Notes under the pieces: generated by a model | What the model was told of the DNA's origin: nothing | The model's database searches: none | What the model saw: only the letters and a program-made list of their open reading frames with translations | Shown here: one piece after another, positions 23,273 to 31,885 of the stretch | Numbering within the stretch: the stretch's first letter is position 1 | How the letters are laid out: each line of letters starts with the position of its first letter | Program-made: the position numbers and the translations under genes | NCBI GenBank assembly: GCA_002685955.1 | Contig: NYYU01000047.1 | Span: 1 to 48,905, forward strand | Source: Parcubacteria group bacterium | Lineage (GTDB): Bacteria; Patescibacteriota; Minisyncoccia; Portnoybacterales; UBA2143 | Length of the DNA stretch: 48,905 bases | Direction: 5' to 3'

Positions 23273-26200
23273 TTATTCTAATACCTTAACATTATCACAA
23301 ATTATTTTCAAGTTTGCATCGCGGTCGCTTAAGCGGCCGCTAACTAAGACAATCTTTTCTTCTTGCCAGGCCGTAGCGGTCTGTTCTAGGGTGTTAGCGA
23401 AAACTAGGACTTCGATCCGGCCGGTTGTATCCTCTATTTCAACAAAAAGCATTGGTTGACCGGCTCGGGTGTTGATTTTTTTTATCTTGTTAATAATGCC
23501 GCCAATCTTTACCCGTTGGCCAACTTGTCTTTTAGAAAGAGTTTGACAGGAAAAGGCAATTCTATCTAGTTTTTTGCGATAGTTTTCTAAAGGATGTTCA
23601 GAAACATAGAGACCAAGTAATTCTTTTTCCCAGCTTAATCTTTCTTTTTTAGTGGCCGGAGCAACTTTGGGTAGTCTAAAAGAGGGGGTAGCTACTTCAG
23701 AATGACTATCAAAGAGGCTGATTTGATGGTTTTGTTTGCTTTTTTGAGCTTCGCGGGATAAGCCGAGCAATTGATCAAGCGAACCTAAAAGTTGATTCCT
23801 TTCACCTAAGGTATCAAGCGCTCCGCATTTAATTAAGCTTTCCAACGATTTCTTGTTAAGGGGCGATTGGTCTTCAGTTGTTACAGAAACTCGTTCAATA
23901 AAATCAGCAATTGATTTGAATTGGCCTCTGGATTTTCTTTCTTCAATAATTACTTGGACCACATTATGTCCAACATTCTTAATTGCCTTTAAGCCAAAAT
24001 TGATGGTTTTTTCAGCCGCTTTACTAAAATCTTGATTGCTTTGATTAACGTTAGGCGCCAATACCTTAACTTGCATATTGCGGCATTCATCAACTAAAAA
24101 AGCGATTCTTTCAATGTCCTTTTGGTCAGAAGTCATAGCGGCCGCCATAAATTCAGTTGGGTAATGAGCTTTAAGATAGGCAGTTTGGTAGCCAATCAAG
24201 GCATAGCAGGTGGAATGGCTTTTGTTAAAACCATATTGAGCAAAAGGTTCAATTGTTTTCCAAATTCTTTTAGCTGTTCTTGGTTCAATTTCATTATCAA
24301 TCATGCCTTGAATCAGTTTTCCCTTTTGTTCATCTAGAAGTTTTTTGATTTTTTTACCAACTGCTTTGCGTAAAACATCAGCTTCAGATAGACTAAAACC
24401 ACCTAAATCTCGAGCTATTCTCATCAATTGTTCCTGGTAAACCATTACGGCATAAGTGTCTTCTAAAATTGGTTTTAACTTAGGATGAAGGTATTTAATT
24501 TCTTTGAGTCCGTGTTTGCGAGCGATAAATTCGGGGATGAATTCCATTGGACCCGGTCGGTAAAGGGCAACCATGGCAATAATATCTTCAAATTTGGTTG
24601 GTTTGAGATCTTTAAGATATCTTTTAATTCCCTGTGATTCTAGCTGGAAAACGGAAGTGGTCTTAGCTTGTTTGAATAATTCAAGAGTTTTTTGATCGTC
24701 TAAAGGCAGTTTAGCTAAGTCAATTTCCTTACCAGTTGATTCTTTAATCTGATTAAGGGTGTTTTGGATAACAGTTAAAGTTTTTAAACCAAGAAAGTCC
24801 ATTTTTAAAAGACCCAAATCTTCAATTGAATGCATTTCATATTGAGTCACAACTGTTTCATCGCCTTGAGTCGGATGTTGGCAGGGGACGATTAGGTTGA
24901 GAGGGTCTTTGGTAATAACTACGCCACAGGCATGGGTGGAAGCGTGACGGGCCACTCCTTCCAATTTCATGGCCATATCAATTAATTGTTTGGCGTTTTC
25001 ATCTGATTCATAAGTACTATGTAATTCTTGTGATTCGTAAATAGCTTTTTCTAAACTGGAGCCAAAAGGAATCATCTTAGCTATTTGATCACAAAAGTTA
25101 TAGGGATAATCCATGGCTCGGCCTACATCGCGGATAGCGGCTCGAGCGGCCATGGTGCCAAAAGTAATAATCTGAGCCACATGGTCCTGGCCATATTTTT
25201 CAGAAACATATTCAATCACTTCATCGCGCCGGTCATCAGCAAAATCTAAATCAATATCCGGCATGGAGATGCGTTCCCCGCTCATGAAACGTTCAAAGAG
25301 CAAGTCGTATTTTAACGGATCAATATCTGTAATGTTGATTAAATAGGAGATTAAAGAGCCTGGAGCGCTGCCCCGGCCTGGACCAACAACAATTTTTTTG
25401 GACTTGGCCCAATTAACAAAGTCCTGGACAATAAGGAAATATGAGGCAAAGCCAGTCTGCTGAATTACTTTTAATTCATAGGCAAGCCGTTCTTGAATTT
25501 CCTTTGGTGATTTTTCAAAAGAGCGGCTCTTTAATCCTTGCTGGCAAAGATTCTTAAGGTAATCATCGGGCGTTTGGCCATTAGGCAGTTCAAAATGGGG
25601 CAATTGGATTTTACCTAATTCAAGCTCAAAATCACATTTATCTACAATTTCTTGGGTATGTTCAATTGCTTCAGGCACATCTTTAAAATCTTTAATCATT
25701 TGTTCCATGGGTCGGAGAGAAAAATCATTTTCTTTCATAGTTAAACGCTCTTGATCAGCCAGACGTTTGTCAGTTTGGATGCTCATCAAAACATCTTGAG
25801 CTTGAGCATCTTCAGCTTTAACATAGTGAGCATCATTAGTAGCCACCAAAGGCATCTTATGTTTATGAGCTATTTTAATCAAAGCATCATTGACTTGTTT
25901 TTGTTCCGTCAGATTAGGATGATGTTGGAGCTCTAAATAGAAGTTGCCCTGCCCAAAGATTTCCTGATATTCCAGAGCTAATCTGGCTGCTTCATCTATC
26001 TTGTTATCCATAATCATTCTGGGAATTTGGCCGGCCATACAAGCCGAGGCGCCAATTAAACCTTGAGCATGTTTTTTAAGAAGTTCTTTATCAATTCTTG
26101 GCTTGTAGTAGAATCCTTGTAAATATGCTTTGGTGGTTAATTTAACTAGATTTTGGTATCCCTGTTCATTTTTAACTAAAAGGATTAAATGATAGCGCTT

Positions 26201-26449
26201 GGTATCAACATTGGGTCTTTTTTGGCGCATACTGGCTGGAGTTACATACGCTTCACAGCCTAGAATTGGCCGCACACCTCTTTTCTTGGCTTTTTTGTAA
26301 AATTCAACTAAGCCATACATGGAACCATGGTCAGTTAGGGCGATGGAGGGCATTTTTAACTCTTGGCAAGCATCTAAAATCTGGTCTATTTTGGCTAGAC
26401 CATCTAGAAGAGAGTAATGACTATGAACGTGCAAATGAGTAAATTTCAT
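23273..26449 (-). CDS. dnaE: DNA polymerase III alpha subunit
   Basis: Replicative polymerase catalytic subunit. The N-terminal PHP domain starts FTHLHVHSHYSLLDG with LTDHGSMYG; its metal-binding His residues look intact. The palm has PDIDLDFADDRRDEVIEYV, and the third catalytic Asp is in LLKMDFLGLKTL. Helix-hairpin-helix motifs follow, and the C-terminal OB fold is GGIINKIKKINTRAGQPMLFVEIEDTTG. With 1058 residues it is at the short end for DnaE. It heads the minus-strand dnaE-thrS unit. Confidence 0.97.
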   Translation of the reverse strand: MKFTHLHVHSHYSLLDGLAKIDQILDACQELKMPSIALTDHGSMYGLVEFYKKAKKRGVRPILGCEAYVTPASMRQKRPNVDTKRYHLILLVKNEQGYQNLVKLTTKAYLQGFYYKPRIDKELLKKHAQGLIGASACMAGQIPRMIMDNKIDEAARLALEYQEIFGQGNFYLELQHHPNLTEQKQVNDALIKIAHKHKMPLVATNDAHYVKAEDAQAQDVLMSIQTDKRLADQERLTMKENDFSLRPMEQMIKDFKDVPEAIEHTQEIVDKCDFELELGKIQLPHFELPNGQTPDDYLKNLCQQGLKSRSFEKSPKEIQERLAYELKVIQQTGFASYFLIVQDFVNWAKSKKIVVGPGRGSAPGSLISYLINITDIDPLKYDLLFERFMSGERISMPDIDLDFADDRRDEVIEYVSEKYGQDHVAQIITFGTMAARAAIRDVGRAMDYPYNFCDQIAKMIPFGSSLEKAIYESQELHSTYESDENAKQLIDMAMKLEGVARHASTHACGVVITKDPLNLIVPCQHPTQGDETVVTQYEMHSIEDLGLLKMDFLGLKTLTVIQNTLNQIKESTGKEIDLAKLPLDDQKTLELFKQAKTTSVFQLESQGIKRYLKDLKPTKFEDIIAMVALYRPGPMEFIPEFIARKHGLKEIKYLHPKLKPILEDTYAVMVYQEQLMRIARDLGGFSLSEADVLRKAVGKKIKKLLDEQKGKLIQGMIDNEIEPRTAKRIWKTIEPFAQYGFNKSHSTCYALIGYQTAYLKAHYPTEFMAAAMTSDQKDIERIAFLVDECRNMQVKVLAPNVNQSNQDFSKAAEKTINFGLKAIKNVGHNVVQVIIEERKSRGQFKSIADFIERVSVTTEDQSPLNKKSLESLIKCGALDTLGERNQLLGSLDQLLGLSREAQKSKQNHQISLFDSHSEVATPSFRLPKVAPATKKERLSWEKELLGLYVSEHPLENYRKKLDRIAFSCQTLSKRQVGQRVKIGGIINKIKKINTRAGQPMLFVEIEDTTGRIEVLVFANTLEQTATAWQEEKIVLVSGRLSDRDANLKIICDNVKVLE

Positions 26450-26474
26450 AGAGTCTAAAAATTAAAAATTAAGA

Positions 26475-26502
26475 ATTATACTCTAGTATATCATTTTTTC
26501 AA
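26475..26502 (-). promoter_or_regulatory. Promoter of dnaE-thrS
   Basis: On the minus strand: TTGAAA (26502-26497), a 16-base spacer, then TATAAT (26480-26475). The predicted start site is about 19 bases before the dnaE ATG. Confidence 0.65.
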
Positions 26503-26546
26503 GCACTGACAAGCTGCGCTTTTGATATGATTATATTGTAATAATT

Positions 26547-26567
26547 AAAAACTCGCCTTGGGGCGAG
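26547..26567 (-). terminator. Terminator after the AbiEii-type gene
   Basis: On the minus strand CTCGCC-CCAA-GGCGAG is followed by TTTTT, a compact intrinsic terminator. Confidence 0.8.
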
Positions 26568-26595
26568 TAGATAAAATAATATTATATAAATATAA

Positions 26596-27273
26596 TTATT
26601 TTATTTTTTCTCTGGCAATTTTATTAAATTCTTTTTGAAAAAACAATTTTATTTTTTCAGTTAAATTTTTTGGTTTTTGTAAAAGTAGTGGAGTAATTGA
26701 ATCTAAATTATTGGTAAGTTTGTTAATTTTAGACAAAAGTAATATTGGTTCAATACTAACGCCGAATTTTGTTTCAACCAGTTTTGTTAATTTTTGTAGA
26801 TTGTATTTTGGCTTATTTTTGAAATAAAAATAGAGATCATAAATATCTTTTACTTCATTTCTTTGATAGGTTGATAGAATTTTATTTACCATAATGTCAG
26901 TTAATGAATCAGTTTTTACAGAATACTGTTCAAGCATTTTTCTATCTTCTATTTTAGCAAATGGGAAATACACAAGTTCCAGTTTTGCAGTTGTCAACTT
27001 TCTGGTTATAAGATATTGTCGGCGATTATAGCTTAAGGTCATAGTAATTTTTTGGCAATTTAAAACTTTTTTCAGGCGATTTATAAAAGACAAATATTCA
27101 TCATTAGTAAAAAGATTATCTGAAAAAAAATCTAAATCAATTGATTTTCTATGTTTTAGATATTTAAACGCTAAAAGTGTGCCGCCAGTCCAATAAAAAT
27201 TATGGGCAAAATTATCTTTTTCCCAGAAAGAAAGAATATCAATTTGCAGTTTATTTAATTTTATTTCAGGCAT
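26596..27273 (-). CDS. AbiEii-type nucleotidyltransferase (putative toxin)
   Basis: Predicted nucleotidyltransferase of the AbiEii/AbiGii toxin family, whose better-studied members act as abortive-infection or toxin-antitoxin effectors by modifying RNA or tRNA ends. The signature GGTLLAFKYLKHRKSIDLDFF (residues 30-50, with S44, D46 and D48) is complete. The later NKILSTYQRNEVKDIYDLYF segment also fits. It has 225 residues. Its start overlaps the upstream 75-residue gene by eight bases, so the two form an operon-coupled pair. A terminator follows. The target is unknown. Confidence 0.78.
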   Translation of the reverse strand: MPEIKLNKLQIDILSFWEKDNFAHNFYWTGGTLLAFKYLKHRKSIDLDFFSDNLFTNDEYLSFINRLKKVLNCQKITMTLSYNRRQYLITRKLTTAKLELVYFPFAKIEDRKMLEQYSVKTDSLTDIMVNKILSTYQRNEVKDIYDLYFYFKNKPKYNLQKLTKLVETKFGVSIEPILLLSKINKLTNNLDSITPLLLQKPKNLTEKIKLFFQKEFNKIAREKIK

Positions 27274-27493
27274 TTTGGTTTAAGTAATTTACAAAAAGCT
27301 CTTTAAGGGAATTGCTGATATCTAGCCGCTGAAGGAATTTTTTTAGATCCTTTTTTTTGATTCCATCTAAATCGCCAAAACTAAGCTTGCGGCTTAAAAA
27401 CCATATCATAAAATCTGGATTATTAGAATCAGTATCTTTTATATCATAATCCCAGAAAATTCCTTTATTTTTGTCAACCATAGAAGTCTTCAT
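27266..27493 (-). CDS. Small DUF6922-like partner of the AbiEii-type gene (putative antitoxin)
   Basis: A 75-residue protein with GIFWDYDIKDTDSNNPDFM then WFLSRKLSFGDLDGI, the FWD...RxLxxGD pattern I associate with the DUF6922-type proteins often encoded just upstream of AbiEii nucleotidyltransferases. It overlaps the downstream gene by eight bases. The minus-strand TATAAT at 27507-27502 lies eight bases before its ATG, giving an almost leaderless message. That region also carries outward promoters for ligA. Antitoxin function is inferred from gene context only. A start at the second Met (27481) is possible. Confidence 0.6.
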   Translation of the reverse strand: MKTSMVDKNKGIFWDYDIKDTDSNNPDFMIWFLSRKLSFGDLDGIKKKDLKKFLQRLDISNSLKELFVNYLNQNA

Positions 27494-27500
27494 GTATAAT
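27471..27500 (+). promoter_or_regulatory. Upstream ligA promoter
   Basis: TTGTCA (27471-27476), an 18-base spacer, TATAAT (27495-27500), lying inside the start of the divergent gene. The two divergent -10 boxes (27495-27500 and 27502-27507) are almost adjacent. Confidence 0.5.
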
Positions 27501-27548
27501 TATTATATCAATAATTAGCTATGAAGTCAAAATTAATAAGCGCCTTGC

Positions 27549-27577
27549 TTGAACCAAATCTATTAAAACCTTATACT
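27549..27577 (+). promoter_or_regulatory. Leaderless ligA promoter
   Basis: TTGAAC (27549-27554), a 17-base spacer, TATACT (27572-27577). The expected start site is base 27584, exactly the chosen ATG of ligA. Confidence 0.55.
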
Positions 27578-27583
27578 ATCATT

Positions 27584-29611
27584 ATGACTAAACAAGCAGC
27601 TAAGAAAAGAATAGCTAAATTAAGGCAGGCTATTAATCATCATAGCTATCAATATCACGTTTTAGATAAGCCGGAAATTAGCGATGCTGCCTGGGATTCA
27701 CTCAAGCATGAGCTTTATCAATTAGAACAGGTCTATCCTGATTTAATTACTCCAGATTCGCCCACTCAAAGAGTTAGCGGTCAGGCCTTGGATAAATTTA
27801 ATAAGGTGCGTCATAGGAAAAGAATGCTTTCGCTAGAAGATGTTTTTTACCTTGAAGAATTTAAAGCTTGGCAAGAACGGATTCAGAAATTAGTACCCAG
27901 TGAAAAGTTAGATTATTTCGCCGAACTTAAAATAGATGGTTTTGCTATTGCCTTGGTCTATAAAAAAGGAATCTTGGTTCAGGGATCAACCCGGGGTGAT
28001 AGCAAAGTGGGCGAAGATGTTACTTTAAATTTAAAAACAATTAATTCTATCCCATTAAAACTGGAAATCCACCAGAAACTTCCTTCAGATATTGCCGGTA
28101 AAATTAACGCTTTATTAAATCAGGGGGAAATAGAGATTCGGGGGGAAATATATATGGCCCAAAAGGTTTTTGCCGAAATTAATCAACAACGCAAAAAGCA
28201 AGGTTTGCCTTTGTACGCTAATCCTCGGAATACAGCCGCCGGCTCTATTCGTCAATTAGATCCTCAAGTAGCCGCTTCGCGCCAGCTTGATTTTCTAGCT
28301 TATGATTTAGTTACAGATTTAGGTCAGAAAACTCATCAGATTAAACATCAGCTTATTAAGGCCTTGGGCTTTCAGGTCAGTTTGGACCAGCATTGTAAAA
28401 ATCTGGATCAAGCAGTTAAGTTTTGGGAGGAAATAAAGAAAAAAAGAGAAAAACTGCCTTATCAGATTGATGGTATTGTAGTCAGTGTTAATAACAATCG
28501 GGTCTTTGATAAGTTAGGCGTGGTTGGCAAAGCGCCTCGGGGCAGTGTTGCTTTTAAATTTCCAGCTAAGGAAGTTACGACCATTATTGAAAAGATTGTT
28601 GTTCAGGTTGGTCGGACGGGCGCCTTGACCCCGGTGGCTTATCTAAAGCCAGTTCATTTAGGCGGTATTTTGATTACTCGGGCTACTTTGCATAATGCGG
28701 ATGAAATCAAAAGGTTGGATGTTCGGCTGGGCGATACGGTCATTGTTCAGCGGGCCGGTGATGTCATTCCTGATGTGGTTAAAGTAATTAAAAAATTAAG
28801 GACGGGTCGGGAAAAGAAATTCAATATGCCTAAAACCTGTCCGGTTTGTGGAGGTCCTGTTAAAAGGCCTCAAGCAGAAGTAGTTCATCGTTGTGTAAGT
28901 AAAGCATGCCGGTCAATCCAAAAACAGCAGATTGTTCATTTTGCTTCTCGCAAAGGTTTTGGAATTGAAGGTTTGGGCCCTCAGATTGTTAATCAATTAA
29001 TTGACCAGGGGTTGATTGCTAATGCGGCTGACCTTTTTTCCTTAAGTTTGGGCGATCTGATTCCCTTAGAGGGTTTTGCTGAAAAAGCCGCCCAGAATCT
29101 AGTTAAGGCGATTGAACAAAGCAAAAAAATCTCACTGGCTAAATTCATTTTTGCCTTAGGCATTCGTCATGTGGGCGAGGAAACAAGTATTGCTTTAGCT
29201 CGCTATTTTGGGAGTCTAGATAAATTAGCTAAAACTAGTTTAAAAGAGTTGTCTAGAATTGAAGATGTTGGCGAGATTGTTGCTAAAAGTATTGAGCAAT
29301 GGTTTAATAATAGGAAGCATCACGAGTTAATTAAAAGATTAATCAATTCTGGTTTAGAAATTAAGAAATTAAAACCAGTTAAGAAAAAGTTGTTAGGGAG
29401 CAGTTTTGTTTTGACCGGGGAATTGGATAGCCTGACTCGGGAACAAGCTAAAACAAAAATCAGGCAATTAGGCGGAGATGTTCCTAATTCAGTTTCTAAA
29501 AATACTGACTATCTGGTACTTGGCCAGGAGCCGGGTTCTAAGTATCAGAAAGCTCGCAAACTAGGCGTAAAAGTAATTAAAGAAAGAGAATTTTTAAGTA
29601 TAATCCAATAA
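27584..29611 (+). CDS. ligA: NAD-dependent DNA ligase
   Basis: Seals nicks with NAD+, needed for Okazaki fragment joining. It has 675 residues from the start at 27584; an upstream ATG at 27521 would add 21 residues not seen in the family. Domain Ia carries YHVLDKPEISDAAWD, where Trp takes the usual Tyr place. The catalytic lysine is K116 in ELKIDG. The OB fold, a four-cysteine zinc site (CPVCGGPVK and HRCVSKACR), HhH repeats and a C-terminal BRCT domain (LLGSSFVLTGELDSLTREQAK) follow. It leads the ligA-gatC-gatA operon, with gatC two bases on. Confidence 0.97.
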   Translation: MTKQAAKKRIAKLRQAINHHSYQYHVLDKPEISDAAWDSLKHELYQLEQVYPDLITPDSPTQRVSGQALDKFNKVRHRKRMLSLEDVFYLEEFKAWQERIQKLVPSEKLDYFAELKIDGFAIALVYKKGILVQGSTRGDSKVGEDVTLNLKTINSIPLKLEIHQKLPSDIAGKINALLNQGEIEIRGEIYMAQKVFAEINQQRKKQGLPLYANPRNTAAGSIRQLDPQVAASRQLDFLAYDLVTDLGQKTHQIKHQLIKALGFQVSLDQHCKNLDQAVKFWEEIKKKREKLPYQIDGIVVSVNNNRVFDKLGVVGKAPRGSVAFKFPAKEVTTIIEKIVVQVGRTGALTPVAYLKPVHLGGILITRATLHNADEIKRLDVRLGDTVIVQRAGDVIPDVVKVIKKLRTGREKKFNMPKTCPVCGGPVKRPQAEVVHRCVSKACRSIQKQQIVHFASRKGFGIEGLGPQIVNQLIDQGLIANAADLFSLSLGDLIPLEGFAEKAAQNLVKAIEQSKKISLAKFIFALGIRHVGEETSIALARYFGSLDKLAKTSLKELSRIEDVGEIVAKSIEQWFNNRKHHELIKRLINSGLEIKKLKPVKKKLLGSSFVLTGELDSLTREQAKTKIRQLGGDVPNSVSKNTDYLVLGQEPGSKYQKARKLGVKVIKEREFLSIIQ

Positions 29612-29613
29612 AT

Positions 29614-29892
29614 ATGATTGATGTAAAACATATTGCTAAACTTGCTCGGTTAGGCCTTAGCAAAAAAGAAGAAAAAAAGTTTAAAAGCGAACTTGCGTCT
29701 ATTTTGGAATTTGTTAATAAATTAGAAGAGGTTAAAGTTGATAAGGTTAAGCCAACCGCTCAAGTAACTGGCTTGGAAAATACAACTCGTTCAGACCAAG
29801 GGCAGAAAAAAAACCAGCCGGAAGTAGATAAGTTGTTGGATTTGGCCCCTCAAACTAAAGATAACTATATTAAAGTAAAGGCCGTGTTATAA
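29614..29892 (+). CDS. gatC: Aspartyl/glutamyl-tRNA amidotransferase subunit C
   Basis: Small subunit that wraps around GatA and GatB in the GatCAB complex, which makes Gln-tRNA (and/or Asn-tRNA) from mischarged tRNA. The 92 residues match: VKHIAKLARLGLSKKEEKKFKSELASILEFVNKLEEVKVD and the C-terminal LLDLAPQTKDNYIKVKAVL. Its stop shares a base with the gatA start (TAATG). GatB is encoded separately at 46462. Confidence 0.95.
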   Translation: MIDVKHIAKLARLGLSKKEEKKFKSELASILEFVNKLEEVKVDKVKPTAQVTGLENTTRSDQGQKKNQPEVDKLLDLAPQTKDNYIKVKAVL

Positions 29893-31310
29893 TGGAGCTA
29901 AATAAATTAACCATTAAACAAGCTCATCAAGGGTTGATTAAGAAAGAGTATTCAGCTTTTGAATTGGCTGAGGCGGCTTTAACTCAGATTAGAAAGCATG
30001 ACCAGCTTAATGCTTATTTAACCATTACTGATGAATTAGCTTTAAACCAGGCTCGGAAAGTAGATAAGAAAATCGCCAACCAGGAAGAAATCGGTCTCTT
30101 AGCTGGCATTCCCGTGTCAGTTAAAGATGCTATTTTAGTTGAAGGGATTAAATGTACTGGTGGTTCAAAAATCCTGGAAAACTATATTGCTCCTTATGAC
30201 GCTACCGTTATTAAAAGATTGAAAAAGGCTGATGCGGTTATTGTTGGCAAGACTAATTTAGATGAATTTACCATGGGCGGTTCCGGAGAAAATTCTGCTT
30301 TTGGGCCAACTAAAAATCCTCATGATTTAGCCAGAGTGCCCGGAGGCAGCTCCAGCGGTTCAGCCGCGGCCGTAGCAACTGATAGTTGTGTTTATTCTTT
30401 AGGGTCAGATACGGGCGGTTCTATCCGCCAGCCAGCTAGTTTTTGCGGGGTAGTTGGTTTAAGTCCAAGCTATGGCCGGGTTTCTCGCTATGGTTTAATG
30501 GCTCATGCTTCTTCTTTAGACCAAATCGGCCCTTTAACTAAAACCGTAGAGGATGCTAAGCTAGTTTTTGAAGCGATTCAGGGTAAGGATGATAAAGATT
30601 CTACCAGCATAGACAAAGAATACGAAGTGCAAAATACGAGCTACGAGCTACGAGATACGAAGATCGGTGTGCCTAAGGAATATTTTGTTGGAGGGATTGA
30701 TTCTCAAGTAGAAAAATTAGTTAGAAAAGCCATCGCTCAATATGAGAAAATGGGCGCTCAGATTGTGGAAGTCAGTTTGCCTCATACTGAGTATGCGGTG
30801 CCTTGCTACTATATCATCGGCCCGGCTGAAATATCGGCTAATCTAGCTCGTTATGACGGGATAAAATATGGCTTGTCAGAAAAAGCTGATAATCTTTTAC
30901 AAGGATATTTAAGAACTCGTCAAAAAGGATTCGGTTATGAAGTTCAACGGAGGATTATGATGGGTACCTATGTTTTATCAGCTGGCTATTATGACGCCTA
31001 TTATCTTAAAGCCCAGAAAGTAAGGACTTTGATTAAACAGGATTTTGTTAAAGCTTTTGAAAAAGTTGATGTTTTGATGACGCCGGTGGCGTCCACTCCA
31101 GCCTTTAAACTCGGTGAAAAAATGGATGATCCAATAGAAATGTATCTGGCTGATATTTATACTATCCCGGCCAAATTAGCCGGTTTGCCGGCTATTTCTA
31201 TTCCTTGCGGCCAGATTGGTAAGCTGCCAGTTGGTTTACAAATTATTGGTAATCAATTTGAAGATGAACAAGCGCTCCAAGTCGGGCAAGTTTACGAAAA
31301 TCTTTCTTAA
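29892..31310 (+). CDS. gatA: Aspartyl/glutamyl-tRNA amidotransferase subunit A with a repeat-encoded insert
   Basis: Amidase subunit that releases ammonia from glutamine. The Ser-cisSer-Lys triad is K78 (PVSVKDAI), S153 (GGSSSGSAAAV) and S177 (DTGGSIRQP). The protein has 472 residues, normal length for the family plus a few. Residues 244-257, in the linker before KIGVPKEYF, are encoded by a short repeat (30621-30662) that also occurs in frame in pheS. The two encoded peptides share YEL and RDTK. The triad and core are otherwise intact, so the enzyme should be active. Confidence 0.97.
   Translation: MELNKLTIKQAHQGLIKKEYSAFELAEAALTQIRKHDQLNAYLTITDELALNQARKVDKKIANQEEIGLLAGIPVSVKDAILVEGIKCTGGSKILENYIAPYDATVIKRLKKADAVIVGKTNLDEFTMGGSGENSAFGPTKNPHDLARVPGGSSSGSAAAVATDSCVYSLGSDTGGSIRQPASFCGVVGLSPSYGRVSRYGLMAHASSLDQIGPLTKTVEDAKLVFEAIQGKDDKDSTSIDKEYEVQNTSYELRDTKIGVPKEYFVGGIDSQVEKLVRKAIAQYEKMGAQIVEVSLPHTEYAVPCYYIIGPAEISANLARYDGIKYGLSEKADNLLQGYLRTRQKGFGYEVQRRIMMGTYVLSAGYYDAYYLKAQKVRTLIKQDFVKAFEKVDVLMTPVASTPAFKLGEKMDDPIEMYLADIYTIPAKLAGLPAISIPCGQIGKLPVGLQIIGNQFEDEQALQVGQVYENLS
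30621..30662 (+). repeat. ATACGAG-type repeat (family R5) in frame inside gatA
   Basis: Units ATACGAGCTACGAGC and TACGAGATACGAAG occur in tandem over 42 bases (14 codons). A related stretch of the same phase lies in pheS at 37019-37049. Confidence 0.85.
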
Positions 31311-31319
31311 GATGTATTT

Positions 31320-31874
31320 ATGGATTTACTTTTAGCTGATATTAAAAAGGGGTTAATTGGGGCTTACGATTCTTTGTATTCCTACCTTATTTCAATTGAT
31401 TGGCCTCAAACTATTTCTATTTTAAGAATTCTTTCTTTGATTATTTCTTTTTTCTTCTTAATATCAATTATTCTTTTAATTTTTAAGATTAGAAAAAACA
31501 TTCAAAAATCTCTAGAAATGATTGTTGAAAGCGTTGCGGCGCCTGGTTTGCCTAAAAAAGTTATTAGCCAGCAATGGCAATCAGTCGTAGCTAGATTAGA
31601 GAGCGAAGATGAAGCGGGGTATAAGCTGGCCGTGATTGAAGCAGATAAGATTTTTGATAATTTACTTAAAAAGATGGGCTATCAAGGAGAAGATATGGGC
31701 GAGCGTTTAAAGCAAATCACTCCGGCTCAAATAGCTAATATTGATCAAGTTTGGCAGGCCCATAAAGTTCGCAACCGATTGGCTCATGAACCTGATTTTC
31801 AATTAAAGCGGCACGAAGCCAAACGAGTCATTGAAATTTATCAAAGAGCTTTTGAAGATTTAGAAGTAATTTAA
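31320..31874 (+). CDS. Membrane-anchored protein with a HEPN-like RNxxxH motif
   Basis: An unnamed protein of 184 residues. An N-terminal stretch is followed by one strong membrane helix (about 33-56), then a helical cytoplasmic domain. The domain ends HKVRNRLAHEPDFQLKRHEAKRVIEIYQRAFEDL. The RNRLAH phrase (151-156) is the R-x4-H arrangement of HEPN RNases and related nucleotide-binding helical bundles. I infer a membrane-tethered HEPN-like domain. It follows gatA by nine bases, so it is probably co-transcribed. Whether it cleaves RNA is unknown; the motif also occurs in non-catalytic helical proteins. Confidence 0.6.
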   Translation: MDLLLADIKKGLIGAYDSLYSYLISIDWPQTISILRILSLIISFFFLISIILLIFKIRKNIQKSLEMIVESVAAPGLPKKVISQQWQSVVARLESEDEAGYKLAVIEADKIFDNLLKKMGYQGEDMGERLKQITPAQIANIDQVWQAHKVRNRLAHEPDFQLKRHEAKRVIEIYQRAFEDLEVI

Positions 31875-31885
31875 ATTAAAAAAAT

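Noticed and set aside
23272-23275. A TGS domain for ThrRS hidden by a wrong start
   Set aside because: The dnaE stop is one base upstream of the start, and no in-frame sequence resembles TGS.
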